From NCBI GenBank assembly GCA_025150425.1, contig CP102281.1, positions 496,001-560,000 of the forward strand: a stretch of 64,000 bases of DNA, read 5' to 3'. The number at the start of each line of letters is the position of its first letter. Positions within the stretch are counted from its first letter, which is position 1. The notes under the pieces are model-generated. The model searched no databases. It saw only the letters and a list, made by a program, of their open reading frames with translations, and was not told the DNA's origin. Both the position numbers and the translations under genes were made by a program. Below, in pieces: positions 53,082-63,008 of the stretch. The stretch comes from [Eubacterium] siraeum. Lineage in GTDB: Bacteria > Bacillota > Clostridia > Oscillospirales > Ruminococcaceae.

Positions 53082-53942
53082 ATGAAACTCGAAATCAATC
53101 AACTCACGAAATCCTATAGCAAAGGCAAAAAAGCCCTCGACAGCTTTACCCTCACCCTTGAAAAAGGCGTGTACGGCATCTTAGGTCCCAACGGTGCGGG
53201 CAAATCCACGTTGATAAACTGCGTAACCGGCATAATAAAGCCCGACAGCGGCAGTATTGCTTTTACCGACGGTAACAGTCACGATTATATGTCGCGCCTC
53301 GGCTTTCTACCGCAGAATCAGGACTTTTATCCTAATTTTACGGCAAGAGAGCTTATCCTCTACTCTATGGCACTGAAAAATGTAAAGGTCGATAATCCCA
53401 AAGCCTATGCCGATGGGATTTTAAAGCGTGTAAATCTGTATGACGACCGCAACAAAAAGGTAGGCGCACATTCAGGTGGTATGAAGCAACGGCTCGGAAT
53501 AGCGCAGGCTCTTGTAGGCGAGCCAAAGGTCGTTATATTTGACGAACCGACAGCAGGACTTGACCCCAAGGAACGCATACGCTTCAGAAATGTAATCTCA
53601 TCACTTGCGAATGATAAGATAGTGATACTTGCAACTCATATCGTTACCGATATTGCTTTTATCGCTAAAAATGTTGTACTTATCGATGGCGGAAAGATGA
53701 TAAGCTGCGCCTCGCAAAGTGAGCTTTGCAATGAGATTTACGGCAAGGTATGGGAGGTGCTCACCGACTACGAAACGGGTATGGAGCTTATGCGGACAAA
53801 GCGCGTCAGCAATGTTATAAGCGAGGACGACAGGTTCAATGTCCGTGTTGTAAGCGACGAAAAGCCGCACCCCGACGCCGTAAATGTTCAGCCTGCACTT
53901 GAAGATGTGTGCATTTACCACTTCGGAGAGATAGGTGAATGA
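53082..53942 (+). CDS. ABC transporter ATPase (CcmA/ABC-2 type), cluster 2
   Basis: 286 residues from the ATG at 53082 behind TAGGAGAA; the open frame to 52995 is leader. Walker A GPNGAGKSTLIN, signature HSGGMKQRLGIAQAL, Walker B VVIFDEPTAGLD and switch His in ATHIV. It is a full-length paralogue of the ATPase at 42915-43778, with the same insertion-free layout and the same ending LEDVCIYHFG. Start of the cluster 2 operon. Confidence 0.9.
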   Translation: MKLEINQLTKSYSKGKKALDSFTLTLEKGVYGILGPNGAGKSTLINCVTGIIKPDSGSIAFTDGNSHDYMSRLGFLPQNQDFYPNFTARELILYSMALKNVKVDNPKAYADGILKRVNLYDDRNKKVGAHSGGMKQRLGIAQALVGEPKVVIFDEPTAGLDPKERIRFRNVISSLANDKIVILATHIVTDIAFIAKNVVLIDGGKMISCASQSELCNEIYGKVWEVLTDYETGMELMRTKRVSNVISEDDRFNVRVVSDEKPHPDAVNVQPALEDVCIYHFGEIGE

Positions 53943-53943
53943 T

Positions 53944-55092
53944 ATGCTGAAATACGAGCTTAAAAAGTACATACTGAAGCCGTCACTCCTTATATGCATT
54001 ATCGTGCTTATTCTTTTAAACTTTGTTAAGGTATTTGAGCTGTATTACTACACGGGTGGGGGCAGAGCCGTTCTTTCGGGAAATGCCGTACAGGGCACGG
54101 ATATACTGTACGATAAATACAGCGGAAAGATAACCGATGAAAAGATAAACGGACTAAAAACCGAGCTTGCTAATGCGGAGCAGATGCTAAAAGAGTACGG
54201 TATAATTGAAGAGCCGATTGAGGGTACATATTGCGGCTACCCCTACGGTGATGTAAATATATTCAAAGACCTTATTTCGTCCTACGAATACGCTATTCTA
54301 TACTCAAATAAAAGCGCAGAAATAACCGAAAATGCAAGGGCAAACGCCGAGTTCTACAGCGATAAGAGCCGGTACGAATACCGTCTTTCAAAGCTGTATG
54401 AGGACTGCTATAAAGGCAGGTCGCTCGACGGCTATTATCAGTCCGAGGGACACAAGGCTATCTTCGACTATAAGTTTTCCGCCTTGCTGTCAATGTTTAT
54501 CATAGTGCTTGCAATATCTCCGATAGTATCAAAGGAGTATGTTATAGGCTACAATAAGCTTATATCCTCGTCAGGAAAAAGAGGGTCGGTTATGCTTGCA
54601 AAGCTGACAGCGGCGACGATATTTACATTTGCGGTTACACTTATACTGTTTGTTTCGGATATGGTTTATTTTCAGCTTATCTACGGCTTTGACGGCTTTT
54701 CCGCACCGATATATGCCTTGCAGGAATTTGAAATGTGCCCGTTCAATATCACGCTTTTCGGCGCTCTTGTGATAACGTTCGTATTAAGACTTGTGTTTCT
54801 GCTTATGTTCACATTCCTTGTGACGGCAGTATCGTCCTTTTGCAAAAACGATATAATTTCAATGGTTGTAAGCGTAGCGGCGGGATTTCTGCTTGTAATC
54901 GGCTCGGAGCTGCTCCCCGGCGTGCTTAACCCTACGACGCTTATCGGTTCGACAGAGCTTTTCACAAATATGAATGTCTGCAATATCCTTGATTTACCCG
55001 TATTCAATGTTGTTGTAACTTTATCCGAAGTAATACTTCTCGCTGTCGTCTTTGCTGTCGTGTCTGTACGGAGGGGTCTGAAATGCTGTTAA
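53944..55092 (+). CDS. ABC-2-like permease, cluster 2
   Basis: 382 residues from the ATG at 53944, chosen by analogy with its paralogue and by AGGTG spacing; a GTG at 53935 is the alternative. N-terminal helix at about 12-30, outer domain to about 170, then about six helices. Same plan as 43780-44964. Its stop overlaps the next start by 10 bp. Confidence 0.8.
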   Translation: MLKYELKKYILKPSLLICIIVLILLNFVKVFELYYYTGGGRAVLSGNAVQGTDILYDKYSGKITDEKINGLKTELANAEQMLKEYGIIEEPIEGTYCGYPYGDVNIFKDLISSYEYAILYSNKSAEITENARANAEFYSDKSRYEYRLSKLYEDCYKGRSLDGYYQSEGHKAIFDYKFSALLSMFIIVLAISPIVSKEYVIGYNKLISSSGKRGSVMLAKLTAATIFTFAVTLILFVSDMVYFQLIYGFDGFSAPIYALQEFEMCPFNITLFGALVITFVLRLVFLLMFTFLVTAVSSFCKNDIISMVVSVAAGFLLVIGSELLPGVLNPTTLIGSTELFTNMNVCNILDLPVFNVVVTLSEVILLAVVFAVVSVRRGLKCC

Positions 55093-57116
55093 AAAATGAA
55101 CTGAAAAAACTGTACATAAAGCAGTACGGGCTTGTTGTACTGCTGATAGTCTTTATAGTAAAGCTGCTCACAAGTGCGGATTTGTACAAGGCAAGCTACA
55201 GCGATATGTCGTACGAGCAGCAGAAATATTATCTCGGATATATGCAGGAGTACGGCGGACAGCTTACCGATGAAAAGGAAATCGCTATACTTTCGCTATA
55301 CAGCGAGGCAGAAGCCGCAAAGCAGCTGCAAAACGATATACTTGATAAAAACAGAAACGGAGACTATACCACTCCCGAAGAATTTACAAACGCGATGCGT
55401 GAGATACCCGACATAATCGAAAAGTATGACGCTATAAAGCTGCTTTATTCAAGCTACGAGAGAGTAAGCGCAGACCGCGAAAATCTGCTTATGCTCCCGT
55501 CCGATTCAAACGCTATGACAAGCGGAATTGAGTATCTGTTTATTATGGCTATATGCTATATCTCTGCGGCTATGTGCTATTACGAAAGAAAGATGAAGCC
55601 GCTTATCGTTACCGCCGCAAACGGCAGACGCTCGGGCGGGTACAGGCTCATCTCCTTGTTTTCGCTCATTTTTACCGGCTGGCTCGGACTGTTTATTATA
55701 GAGCTTACTTCATTATTTGCCGTTATCGGAGCAGAAAACCTCGACTGTGGCGTACAGTCACTTGAAGCCTTTGAGAACACCCCGTTTGGCAGTCTGTCTA
55801 TAATCGCAATGTTTATAGTTATTCACCTGACAAAGCTGCTCGGCTACCTGCTTATTTCGGCTGTATGCGTACTGCTTTGTACGCTGACAAAAAATCTGCC
55901 GCTGTCGCTGTTTGTGCCTATGGCGGTTACTTGCGTGTGGGTTTATCTTTTCGGCCGGAATAATGCCGTGTATTATTCGCCGTTTTCACTTGTGCTCGGC
56001 TCGCCGTATTACACGGGAGATTGTTATGTAACCGAGGGCAGACTTGAAATTCTGCTGTATTCATGCGTTCCTGCCGAACTTCTGGTTATGCTGATAACGA
56101 TAGCTGTTATTGTGATAGCGGTTACTGCGGTAGTATATATCGGCAGTATAAAGCGCTGTCGTCCGGGAAAAAAGGCAGTGATTTCGGCAGTTGCCGCTTC
56201 GCTGATACTGCTGTTGTCAGGCTGTTCTCAGAGCACCGCCGATAACACGGCGGCGGACGGAAGATACGGTTTTGCTTATGACGGTGAAGGATATTACGTA
56301 CTTAGTACCGAGACCGACGATGAATACAATATAATTTCTCAAAGGATAATCAGATATGACGATAAGCTGAATCTTTCAGAGGACGATATACTGCGAAATA
56401 TAACCTGTGACGGCAGAGTTGATTATATGCTTGCAAGCGACGGGTATCTTTATTATACCGAAAGCTTTCAGAATGGCGGCACATATACCGATAATGTGTG
56501 CAGAATACGGCTCAGCGACTGCTATAAGGAAACTGTGTCTGCCGCGCCTAAAGCCGAACGGATTAGTCGCTATCTTGACCTGCTGACAATATGGTCGGGT
56601 GACAGCGATGATTACAGCTACAACGGTATGTGTAAGTATCAGAATAATCTGTATCTGCAGACTAATAACTACAAGGTGTTTGTACTTGACTTGAATACGG
56701 GCGCACGCCGTCTGTTGTTCAGCGAGAATTATATAAACGGGAATATTTCTGTTATTGACGGCAAGGTGTTCTATTTAAATTCAGACGGCAATCCGGTCTG
56801 CTTTGACAATGAAAAGAAGATCATCAGCGAAAGAATGTTCTATGCGATAGCATCTGACGGAGAATATATTTACTGCTCGAACAATTCTGTCACTTATCGG
56901 TATAAGGTGAGTGATTTATCGGAAGAAAAGTTTGCCGACAAGGGAGAAGCGTATATGGCGGACATGAGCTGTGTGTATTTCGGCGACGGAACATATATGG
57001 ACGCTTACGGAAAACAGGTGGAAATATCTCAGGCGAAGGACGGAAGTATTTTTCTTGCAAACGGCAGAGTAATAGTCAAAAACAGTGACGGAACATTAGA
57101 ATTTTCAGACAAATAA
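55083..57116 (+). CDS. Permease with internal lipobox and propeller-like tail, cluster 2
   Basis: 677 residues. Residues 1-355 are permease-like. A basic stretch (KRCRPGKK) at about 357-365 is followed by a hydrophobic helix ending LLLSGCSQS, a textbook lipobox, near residue 382. The remaining 290 residues are beta-rich with repeated DGxxYY and YLYYTES-type strands, like a small propeller. Basic stretch, hydrophobic segment and LSGC form a complete lipoprotein signal in the middle of the chain. It follows the paralogue at 44961, where the box is TACG. Confidence 0.8.
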   Translation: MLLKNELKKLYIKQYGLVVLLIVFIVKLLTSADLYKASYSDMSYEQQKYYLGYMQEYGGQLTDEKEIAILSLYSEAEAAKQLQNDILDKNRNGDYTTPEEFTNAMREIPDIIEKYDAIKLLYSSYERVSADRENLLMLPSDSNAMTSGIEYLFIMAICYISAAMCYYERKMKPLIVTAANGRRSGGYRLISLFSLIFTGWLGLFIIELTSLFAVIGAENLDCGVQSLEAFENTPFGSLSIIAMFIVIHLTKLLGYLLISAVCVLLCTLTKNLPLSLFVPMAVTCVWVYLFGRNNAVYYSPFSLVLGSPYYTGDCYVTEGRLEILLYSCVPAELLVMLITIAVIVIAVTAVVYIGSIKRCRPGKKAVISAVAASLILLLSGCSQSTADNTAADGRYGFAYDGEGYYVLSTETDDEYNIISQRIIRYDDKLNLSEDDILRNITCDGRVDYMLASDGYLYYTESFQNGGTYTDNVCRIRLSDCYKETVSAAPKAERISRYLDLLTIWSGDSDDYSYNGMCKYQNNLYLQTNNYKVFVLDLNTGARRLLFSENYINGNISVIDGKVFYLNSDGNPVCFDNEKKIISERMFYAIASDGEYIYCSNNSVTYRYKVSDLSEEKFADKGEAYMADMSCVYFGDGTYMDAYGKQVEISQAKDGSIFLANGRVIVKNSDGTLEFSDK

Positions 57117-57129
57117 CGGAGGAACGCAA

Positions 57130-59265
57130 ATGAAAAAACTAATTATTGCATCATTGCTTGCAATAGCTCTTGTTTTTTTGCTCTGCTCCTGTGCGGGAAC
57201 AAGTGAAAGTGACACACAGAGCCTTGTGTCAAATCCATTTGAAACATCTGAGAACCTTAACAGCGAAACTCATACCGAAGACGAGCGCTATGAACTTTAT
57301 GACAAGTACCAGAGCGGTGCTCTGCAATTTGACTTTTCAGAAATGAATGACGCGCAGAATATCGAATATAACGGCGAAAAAATAAATATAACTTTTTCGG
57401 CAAATGCCGCAAATAACCGGGAAGACATAACGATAGGATATATGGCGTTTATCGGAGGAATACCGCAGGTTATATCCGTAAACGGGAGTGAAGAAGCCGA
57501 AACTGTAAGCGTAAACTTTCCTAAAGATGAAATTACAAACGTATCTATCAACATAAAACCTCGCATTACAAAGGAGCTTGAAGATAAAAAAGAACTGAAT
57601 TTGCATATTGTTTCAATTTTCAATATCGGTTATGTGCCGCAGGGTAAATATGTAGGCTTTGGCTTTGGCAATATAAACGCAGGCTCTACCGTATACACAG
57701 CTTGTCTTACAATGAACGAAAAGGCTGAAACTGTTGAGCTTAGCGGAAATGCAGAGTTTGAAAACATACCCGCATCCGACAGCTCATTAAAGTCATATAC
57801 GCTTAAAAAAGCGGGTAAAATGAGCAGCGGCGCAATATTAAAAATGTTCAGTGTGAATAATGAAACCGAGCACCTTATTCTTGACAAAAGCACCCAGACT
57901 TGTGATGTGCTGTTTGACGGCACGGACTTTGATACATACAATGTTTTCTTTTATGTAAATCATAAGAGAGTACAAGTAAACGGTAAGGACTATGCTGCGG
58001 TATCGGCAAAGGCGGGGTATGTGCCGAAGCTCACGGCTATTCTCGAAAATGTCAATAACCATGATATTGTCTATGCTATAGCCGTGCCTTTAACCGATGA
58101 TTATACAAAGGCAAGAATACTTAAAACAACAAGCCGGCTCAGCTTTTCGCCTGATGATGAGATTATAACAAATCCCGCAACACAGCCGCCCGCCGACACA
58201 AGTGCAGATGTACCCGAAAGTGAGCCCGGCATAACGGATATCGACCGGCTTTCCGACCCGCTTTTTGCATACACTCCGATGGGATATATAGATAACGATA
58301 TGCGTTATTTACTGCTTTACAGGGAGAAAAATCCTGATGCCGCTGACGGATATTGCTATATTGTTTACAACAGCACAGACAAGACAATCTCCGATGAGCT
58401 TTATACCATTGACAATCGATGCCTGCGGACAAGCTATGGTGACGGTTATTTTGTAATTCTTGACAAAGTCCTTGATGATAACGGCAAAATAAAAGAACAA
58501 TATGTAGTAACCTACAACGAAAATCTTGAAGAAATAAACCGTATTGCTTTCTCCGATACAAAGCTTTTCAGCGCTGCTTATATTGCGGCGACCGATCAGT
58601 ATTGTATATGTACCGAAAAGGACGGCGTATATACAATGGCATTGTACACCAAAGACGGTGAACAGGAAAAAGTACTGACAAGCGGCGAATGGTACGCACA
58701 GAATATTTTATCTACCGGAGACAGACTCGCTGTCCTTGAACGTGATATGAATAGTCACGAAAAGCTTGAAATAATTGATTTAAGTGGTAATGTCATCTGC
58801 TCGGCGGCACCCGTAAAGGATTATAACGCAATACGCATTGAAAGAGCCGGAAAGCTGATTTATATGCCGCCAAACCTCGGGTATTCGCCTCTGCCTGACG
58901 AAGCCCCAAACGACTGTGTAATAGTATATGATACCGAAAGCAGAGAATTATCGGAGTTCAGACCTGAAACGGCGCAGGAGGCAGGAACGCTCAGATTTAC
59001 ACCTGACGGCAAAACCGCGGTGTGCATAACTGAGACAGATATTACAAACGAGGATAAAACAGATCTTATCGGGGTAATAGACAAGCTTTATATGTACGAT
59101 ACGGAAAGCGGCACCAAAATAAAGGAAATCGAGATTGATACAAAATCTCCGCTTTATATGCACAGAGTCTATGAGGATAAAGTGATGTTCTATGAGCTGT
59201 TCATAGATGAAGCAACCGGTGAAACAAGGCAGAATGTGCAATGTTTTTATATGATAGATTTATAA
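57130..59265 (+). CDS. Two-domain lipoprotein, cluster 2, first copy
   Basis: 711 residues. Signal peptide with lipobox LCSC, Cys near residue 21, then a conserved head AGTSESDTQSLVSNPFETSE. N-terminal beta domain at about 60-340 (IGYMAFIGGIPQVIS), Pro/Thr/Ser linker near 350-370, propeller-like domain at about 380-711 starting PMGYIDNDMRYLLLY. About the first 370 residues are nearly identical to the next lipoprotein while the propeller has diverged. Located 13 bp after the permease gene, so probably cotranscribed. Confidence 0.75.
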   Translation: MKKLIIASLLAIALVFLLCSCAGTSESDTQSLVSNPFETSENLNSETHTEDERYELYDKYQSGALQFDFSEMNDAQNIEYNGEKINITFSANAANNREDITIGYMAFIGGIPQVISVNGSEEAETVSVNFPKDEITNVSINIKPRITKELEDKKELNLHIVSIFNIGYVPQGKYVGFGFGNINAGSTVYTACLTMNEKAETVELSGNAEFENIPASDSSLKSYTLKKAGKMSSGAILKMFSVNNETEHLILDKSTQTCDVLFDGTDFDTYNVFFYVNHKRVQVNGKDYAAVSAKAGYVPKLTAILENVNNHDIVYAIAVPLTDDYTKARILKTTSRLSFSPDDEIITNPATQPPADTSADVPESEPGITDIDRLSDPLFAYTPMGYIDNDMRYLLLYREKNPDAADGYCYIVYNSTDKTISDELYTIDNRCLRTSYGDGYFVILDKVLDDNGKIKEQYVVTYNENLEEINRIAFSDTKLFSAAYIAATDQYCICTEKDGVYTMALYTKDGEQEKVLTSGEWYAQNILSTGDRLAVLERDMNSHEKLEIIDLSGNVICSAAPVKDYNAIRIERAGKLIYMPPNLGYSPLPDEAPNDCVIVYDTESRELSEFRPETAQEAGTLRFTPDGKTAVCITETDITNEDKTDLIGVIDKLYMYDTESGTKIKEIEIDTKSPLYMHRVYEDKVMFYELFIDEATGETRQNVQCFYMIDL

Positions 59266-59596
59266 TTAATGCTGTAGCGGCGAATGCGGCATTATTATAA
59301 TAAAAAATAAATTAGGATGTGTAATTATGAAAAAAATAATTAAAATGATTACTGCGGAAAACGAACTTGCATGTTGTATTCATCACGTAATTTTACAATA
59401 TAATTTAAACCGGATATTTAATCGCCGTTGAATATCAATTATTATTCCAAAGGAACTGCAATATTATGGCAGTCGATGAGGGCAACTGAGTGACTTAAAA
59501 ATAGATGCTCAGTTGTTTCCTTATATACATTATTGCACAAAGCGGTATACAGAAAACAGTAACAAAGGTATTTTGCAAAGTAACGGAGGAACGCAA
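59266..59596 (+). other. Spacer between tandem lipoprotein genes
   Basis: AT-rich. A 34-codon frame at 59327-59431 (MKKIIKMI start) lacks a good ribosome binding site and shows no clear family; it may be the remnant of a lost signal-peptide start. No terminator or promoter of good quality is visible. Confidence 0.4.
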
Positions 59597-61765
59597 ATGA
59601 AAAAACTTATCATTGCATCATTGCTTGCAATAGCTCTTGTTTTTTTGCTCTGCTCCTGTGCGGGAACAAGTGAAAGTGACACACAGAGCCTTGTGTCAAA
59701 TCCATTTGAAACATCTGAGAACGAAAACAGCGAAACGCCTGCCAATGACGAGCGCTATGAGCTTTATGACAAGTACCAGAGCGGCGCTCTGCAATTTGAC
59801 TTTTCAGAAATGAACGACGCACAGAATATTGAATATAACGGTGAAAAAATAAATTTAACTTTTTCGGCAAATGCCGCAAATAACCGGGAAGACATAACGA
59901 TAGGATATATGGCGTTTATCGGAGGAATACCGCAGGTTATATCCGTAAACGGAAGTGAAGAAGCCGAAACTGTAAGCGTAAACTTTCCTAAAGATGAAAT
60001 TAAAAACGTATCTATCAACATAAAACCTCGCATTACAAAGGAGCTTGAAGATAAAAAAGAACTGAATTTGCAGATTGTTTCAATTTTCAATATCGGTTAT
60101 GTGCCTCAGGGTAAATATGCGGGCTTTGGCTTTGGCAATATAAACGCAGGCTCTACCGTATACACAGCTTGTCTTACAATGAACGAAAAGGCTGAAACTG
60201 TTGAGCTTGGCGGAAATGCAGAGTTTGAAAATATACCCACGTCCGACAGCTCATTAAAGTCATATACGCTTAAAAAAGCGGGTAAAATGAGTAGCGGAGC
60301 GATGCTAAAGCTTTACAGCAAGGACAATGAGACAGAGCACCTTATTCTTGACAAAAGCACCCAGACTTGTGATGTGCTGTTTGACGGCGCGGATTTTGAT
60401 ACTTACAATGTTTTCTTTTATGTAAATCATAAGAGAGTACAAGTAAACGGCAAGGACTATGCTACGGTATCGGCAAAGGCAGGGTATGTGCCGAAGCTCA
60501 CGGCTACTCTTGAAAATGTCAATAACCACGATATTGTCTATGCTATAGCCGTGCCTTTAACTGATGATTATACAAAGGCAAGAATACTTAAAACAACAAG
60601 CCGGCTCAGCTTTTCACCAGATGATGAGATAATAACAAATCCCGCAACACAGCCGCCCGCCGACACAAGTGCAGATGTACCCGAAAGTGAGCCTGAAAAC
60701 AGCAATACGGCTGCATCAGACAGCGTATTGTATAAAAATAACGTGGTAGGATATATTGATAATGATTTGAACTATCTTCTGTTATATAAAAGAGCGTCAG
60801 ATGAACCCGAAGACGGTCTTGAATATACTTACTCTGTATATGATAAATCAACAGGCAAGATAACCGAAAGCTTAAGAAGCCAAAAATCACCTTGGGATAT
60901 TTCCTGCTGTAAAGGACAGTTTACCTATATAGATGAGAACTTGACCGAAGACCAAAGCACTACGTCAGAGATATTCGCCGTAACATATAATGAAAAGTTT
61001 GAAGAAATAAGCAGACTCAGCGGCCTTACGGTAAGCGATAGTATTCATTATATATCCGCCGTATACTCAAAGCAGCTTGATAAATACTTCGTATGCTATA
61101 GAAAAGACGGCAGAGACGAATACATAATAAGCAGATTCAGTAAGGATGGAAAAGAAGAAAAGGAGCTTTTCAGCGACAGCGATTACTATTATAGTAGTAC
61201 AATGCTGCTTGCGGATAACAGAATTATCCTTTGTAAGTATCGCGCAGTACCCGACGGTTGCTCAATCCAGGTTATAGACTTTGACGGAAACGAAATAACC
61301 GCCGATATGCCGCAGAGTACCGATTATTATGCGCTGATGGGGCAAAAATCGGGTAAATACTACTGCCTTTTATCTAATCGAACCGGTTACGCATTCAAAA
61401 CCGAAGAGTTCCCCGAGGATACATTGTATCTTTATGACGGCGAAAAGGACAAAATAGTTGAATTCACACCAGAAGAAGCTATTGAAATGGGTTGCGTGAG
61501 AATAACTCCGGACGGTACAAAAGCGGTAACTATAACCGAACATGAGTTTTTGAATGAGGAGCAGACAAATCGTCTGTACACCGATCTTGTAATAAAAATA
61601 TATGACCTTGATACCGGAGAAAAGATAAATGAGATAAAAAACGACAAGGGCAGCGGTGTAAAGGGGCGCAACATTCAGGCGTTTGATGACAGAATTGTCG
61701 TATATGACGGCAGCTTTACAGATTATATTTTATTTCAGTTCAGATATGATGAGCAGGCGGGATAA
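59597..61765 (+). CDS. Two-domain lipoprotein, cluster 2, second copy
   Basis: 722 residues from the ATG at 59597 behind AACGGAGGAACGCAA; the frame upstream to 59513 is not coding. Same signal peptide and head as the first copy. The N-terminal domain and linker up to SADVPESEP are about 95 percent identical to it by eye. The propeller-like region (about 385-722) starts VVGYIDNDLNYLLLY and then differs widely. The sharp change from near-identity to divergence points to recombination or selection for varied propellers. Confidence 0.75.
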   Translation: MKKLIIASLLAIALVFLLCSCAGTSESDTQSLVSNPFETSENENSETPANDERYELYDKYQSGALQFDFSEMNDAQNIEYNGEKINLTFSANAANNREDITIGYMAFIGGIPQVISVNGSEEAETVSVNFPKDEIKNVSINIKPRITKELEDKKELNLQIVSIFNIGYVPQGKYAGFGFGNINAGSTVYTACLTMNEKAETVELGGNAEFENIPTSDSSLKSYTLKKAGKMSSGAMLKLYSKDNETEHLILDKSTQTCDVLFDGADFDTYNVFFYVNHKRVQVNGKDYATVSAKAGYVPKLTATLENVNNHDIVYAIAVPLTDDYTKARILKTTSRLSFSPDDEIITNPATQPPADTSADVPESEPENSNTAASDSVLYKNNVVGYIDNDLNYLLLYKRASDEPEDGLEYTYSVYDKSTGKITESLRSQKSPWDISCCKGQFTYIDENLTEDQSTTSEIFAVTYNEKFEEISRLSGLTVSDSIHYISAVYSKQLDKYFVCYRKDGRDEYIISRFSKDGKEEKELFSDSDYYYSSTMLLADNRIILCKYRAVPDGCSIQVIDFDGNEITADMPQSTDYYALMGQKSGKYYCLLSNRTGYAFKTEEFPEDTLYLYDGEKDKIVEFTPEEAIEMGCVRITPDGTKAVTITEHEFLNEEQTNRLYTDLVIKIYDLDTGEKINEIKNDKGSGVKGRNIQAFDDRIVVYDGSFTDYILFQFRYDEQAG

Positions 61766-61835
61766 GTGAAAATTGTTGTTAATCGGCGGCGGACGATGTA
61801 CATAAATTATTTAGATTAAACGGAGGACATTTAAA

Positions 61836-62969
61836 ATGATTAAAAAACTTTTACGAGCATCAGCAGCATCACTATTCGCTATAGCTTTGGTCCTCTCACT
61901 CTGCTCCTGTGCGGGAACAAGTGAAAGTGACACACAGAGCCTTGTGTCAAATCCATTTGAAACATCGGAGAACCTAAACAGCGAAACACAAGTGAGCAAC
62001 CCGTTTGACACAACAGCTTCCGTAACAAATATCTCCGTAGATTCAGCGGTTATAGAAACATTGCCTCCGTTTAGTAAACCTCAGGAATCCGAACCGGAAA
62101 ATGATGATTTCAGCAAATATCAGGAAGCCGAAATTGCATTCAGCGACTACAGCATTGAAGGCAAGTCAACTGTAAAGTACAGCGGCGGTGAGGTAAATTT
62201 CAGCTTTGTGTCCGATTCTGCAAAGAATAAATATGATGTAGAGATTGGCTATATGGCATTTATAAACGGTGTGCCTCAAAAGCTGTCGCTGAACGGCTCT
62301 GAAAAATCCGAGCTTGTAAGCATTTCACAAAAGCCCGACACAAAGCAGACGGTTACTCTTACCTTTATTCCGGAGATAACAAAAGAATACGAACATGAAA
62401 AAATATTGAAAGTAAAGCTGATGACCGTTTTGCACCCGTCTTACAGACCCAAAGACGGCTTTTTAGGCTTCGGAAACGCACATTCCGGACAGTCGTTCTT
62501 TGAATTTGAGCTTGAAGCAGACACAGAACCACAGATTATCGACGATTTTACATATTCGTCAGATTGTGAAAGCATTTTAGCAACCGCAAAAGTAAAAGAG
62601 GAGTATAATCTGACTGACGCAAAATTATCCGGAACAAATATGATAAGTTTGTTTGATGCAAAGCGTCAGGAACACAGCTTATCTATTGATAAAAGCTCGG
62701 ATAAATTGGGCGTTACTCTGCTATTATATGGCGGTGATCCCGATGAATATGCTGTATATTTTTATAAGAACCATGAGCGAATAAAGCTTGGAGAGAACGG
62801 TGGTATGAGATTTGCTTCAAAAACCGGTTATATAAATGAGTACAAGGTGACGCTTGACGATGTAAAAGCGGGAGATATAATTTATGCTGTTGAAGTACCG
62901 CTGAACGCCGAGGTTGGCTCAATGAATATCCGTAAAAGTATTAGTATTGTGGTTACGGAAAACGAATAA
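61836..62969 (+). CDS. Lipoprotein with N-terminal domain only, cluster 2
   Basis: 377 residues behind AACGGAGG. The signal peptide and head (LCSCAGTSESDTQSLVSNPF) are nearly identical to those of the two genes upstream over about 130 bp, after which the sequence diverges. The rest matches the N-terminal beta domain (IGYMAFINGVPQKLSLNGSE, FIPEITKEYE, GFLGFGNAHSG) and stops at the point where the others have linker and propeller. The next gene carries a propeller alone, so the pair looks like a split form of the two-domain lipoprotein. Confidence 0.7.
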   Translation: MIKKLLRASAASLFAIALVLSLCSCAGTSESDTQSLVSNPFETSENLNSETQVSNPFDTTASVTNISVDSAVIETLPPFSKPQESEPENDDFSKYQEAEIAFSDYSIEGKSTVKYSGGEVNFSFVSDSAKNKYDVEIGYMAFINGVPQKLSLNGSEKSELVSISQKPDTKQTVTLTFIPEITKEYEHEKILKVKLMTVLHPSYRPKDGFLGFGNAHSGQSFFEFELEADTEPQIIDDFTYSSDCESILATAKVKEEYNLTDAKLSGTNMISLFDAKRQEHSLSIDKSSDKLGVTLLLYGGDPDEYAVYFYKNHERIKLGENGGMRFASKTGYINEYKVTLDDVKAGDIIYAVEVPLNAEVGSMNIRKSISIVVTENE

Positions 62970-63008
62970 GATGACAAAATATATTTCATAAATATCGGAG
63001 GAGCACAA

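Noticed and set aside
59327-59431. Short ORF between the lipoprotein genes as a real gene
   Set aside because: Weak ribosome site, no recognisable signal peptide cleavage or domain; more likely debris of a duplicated start region.
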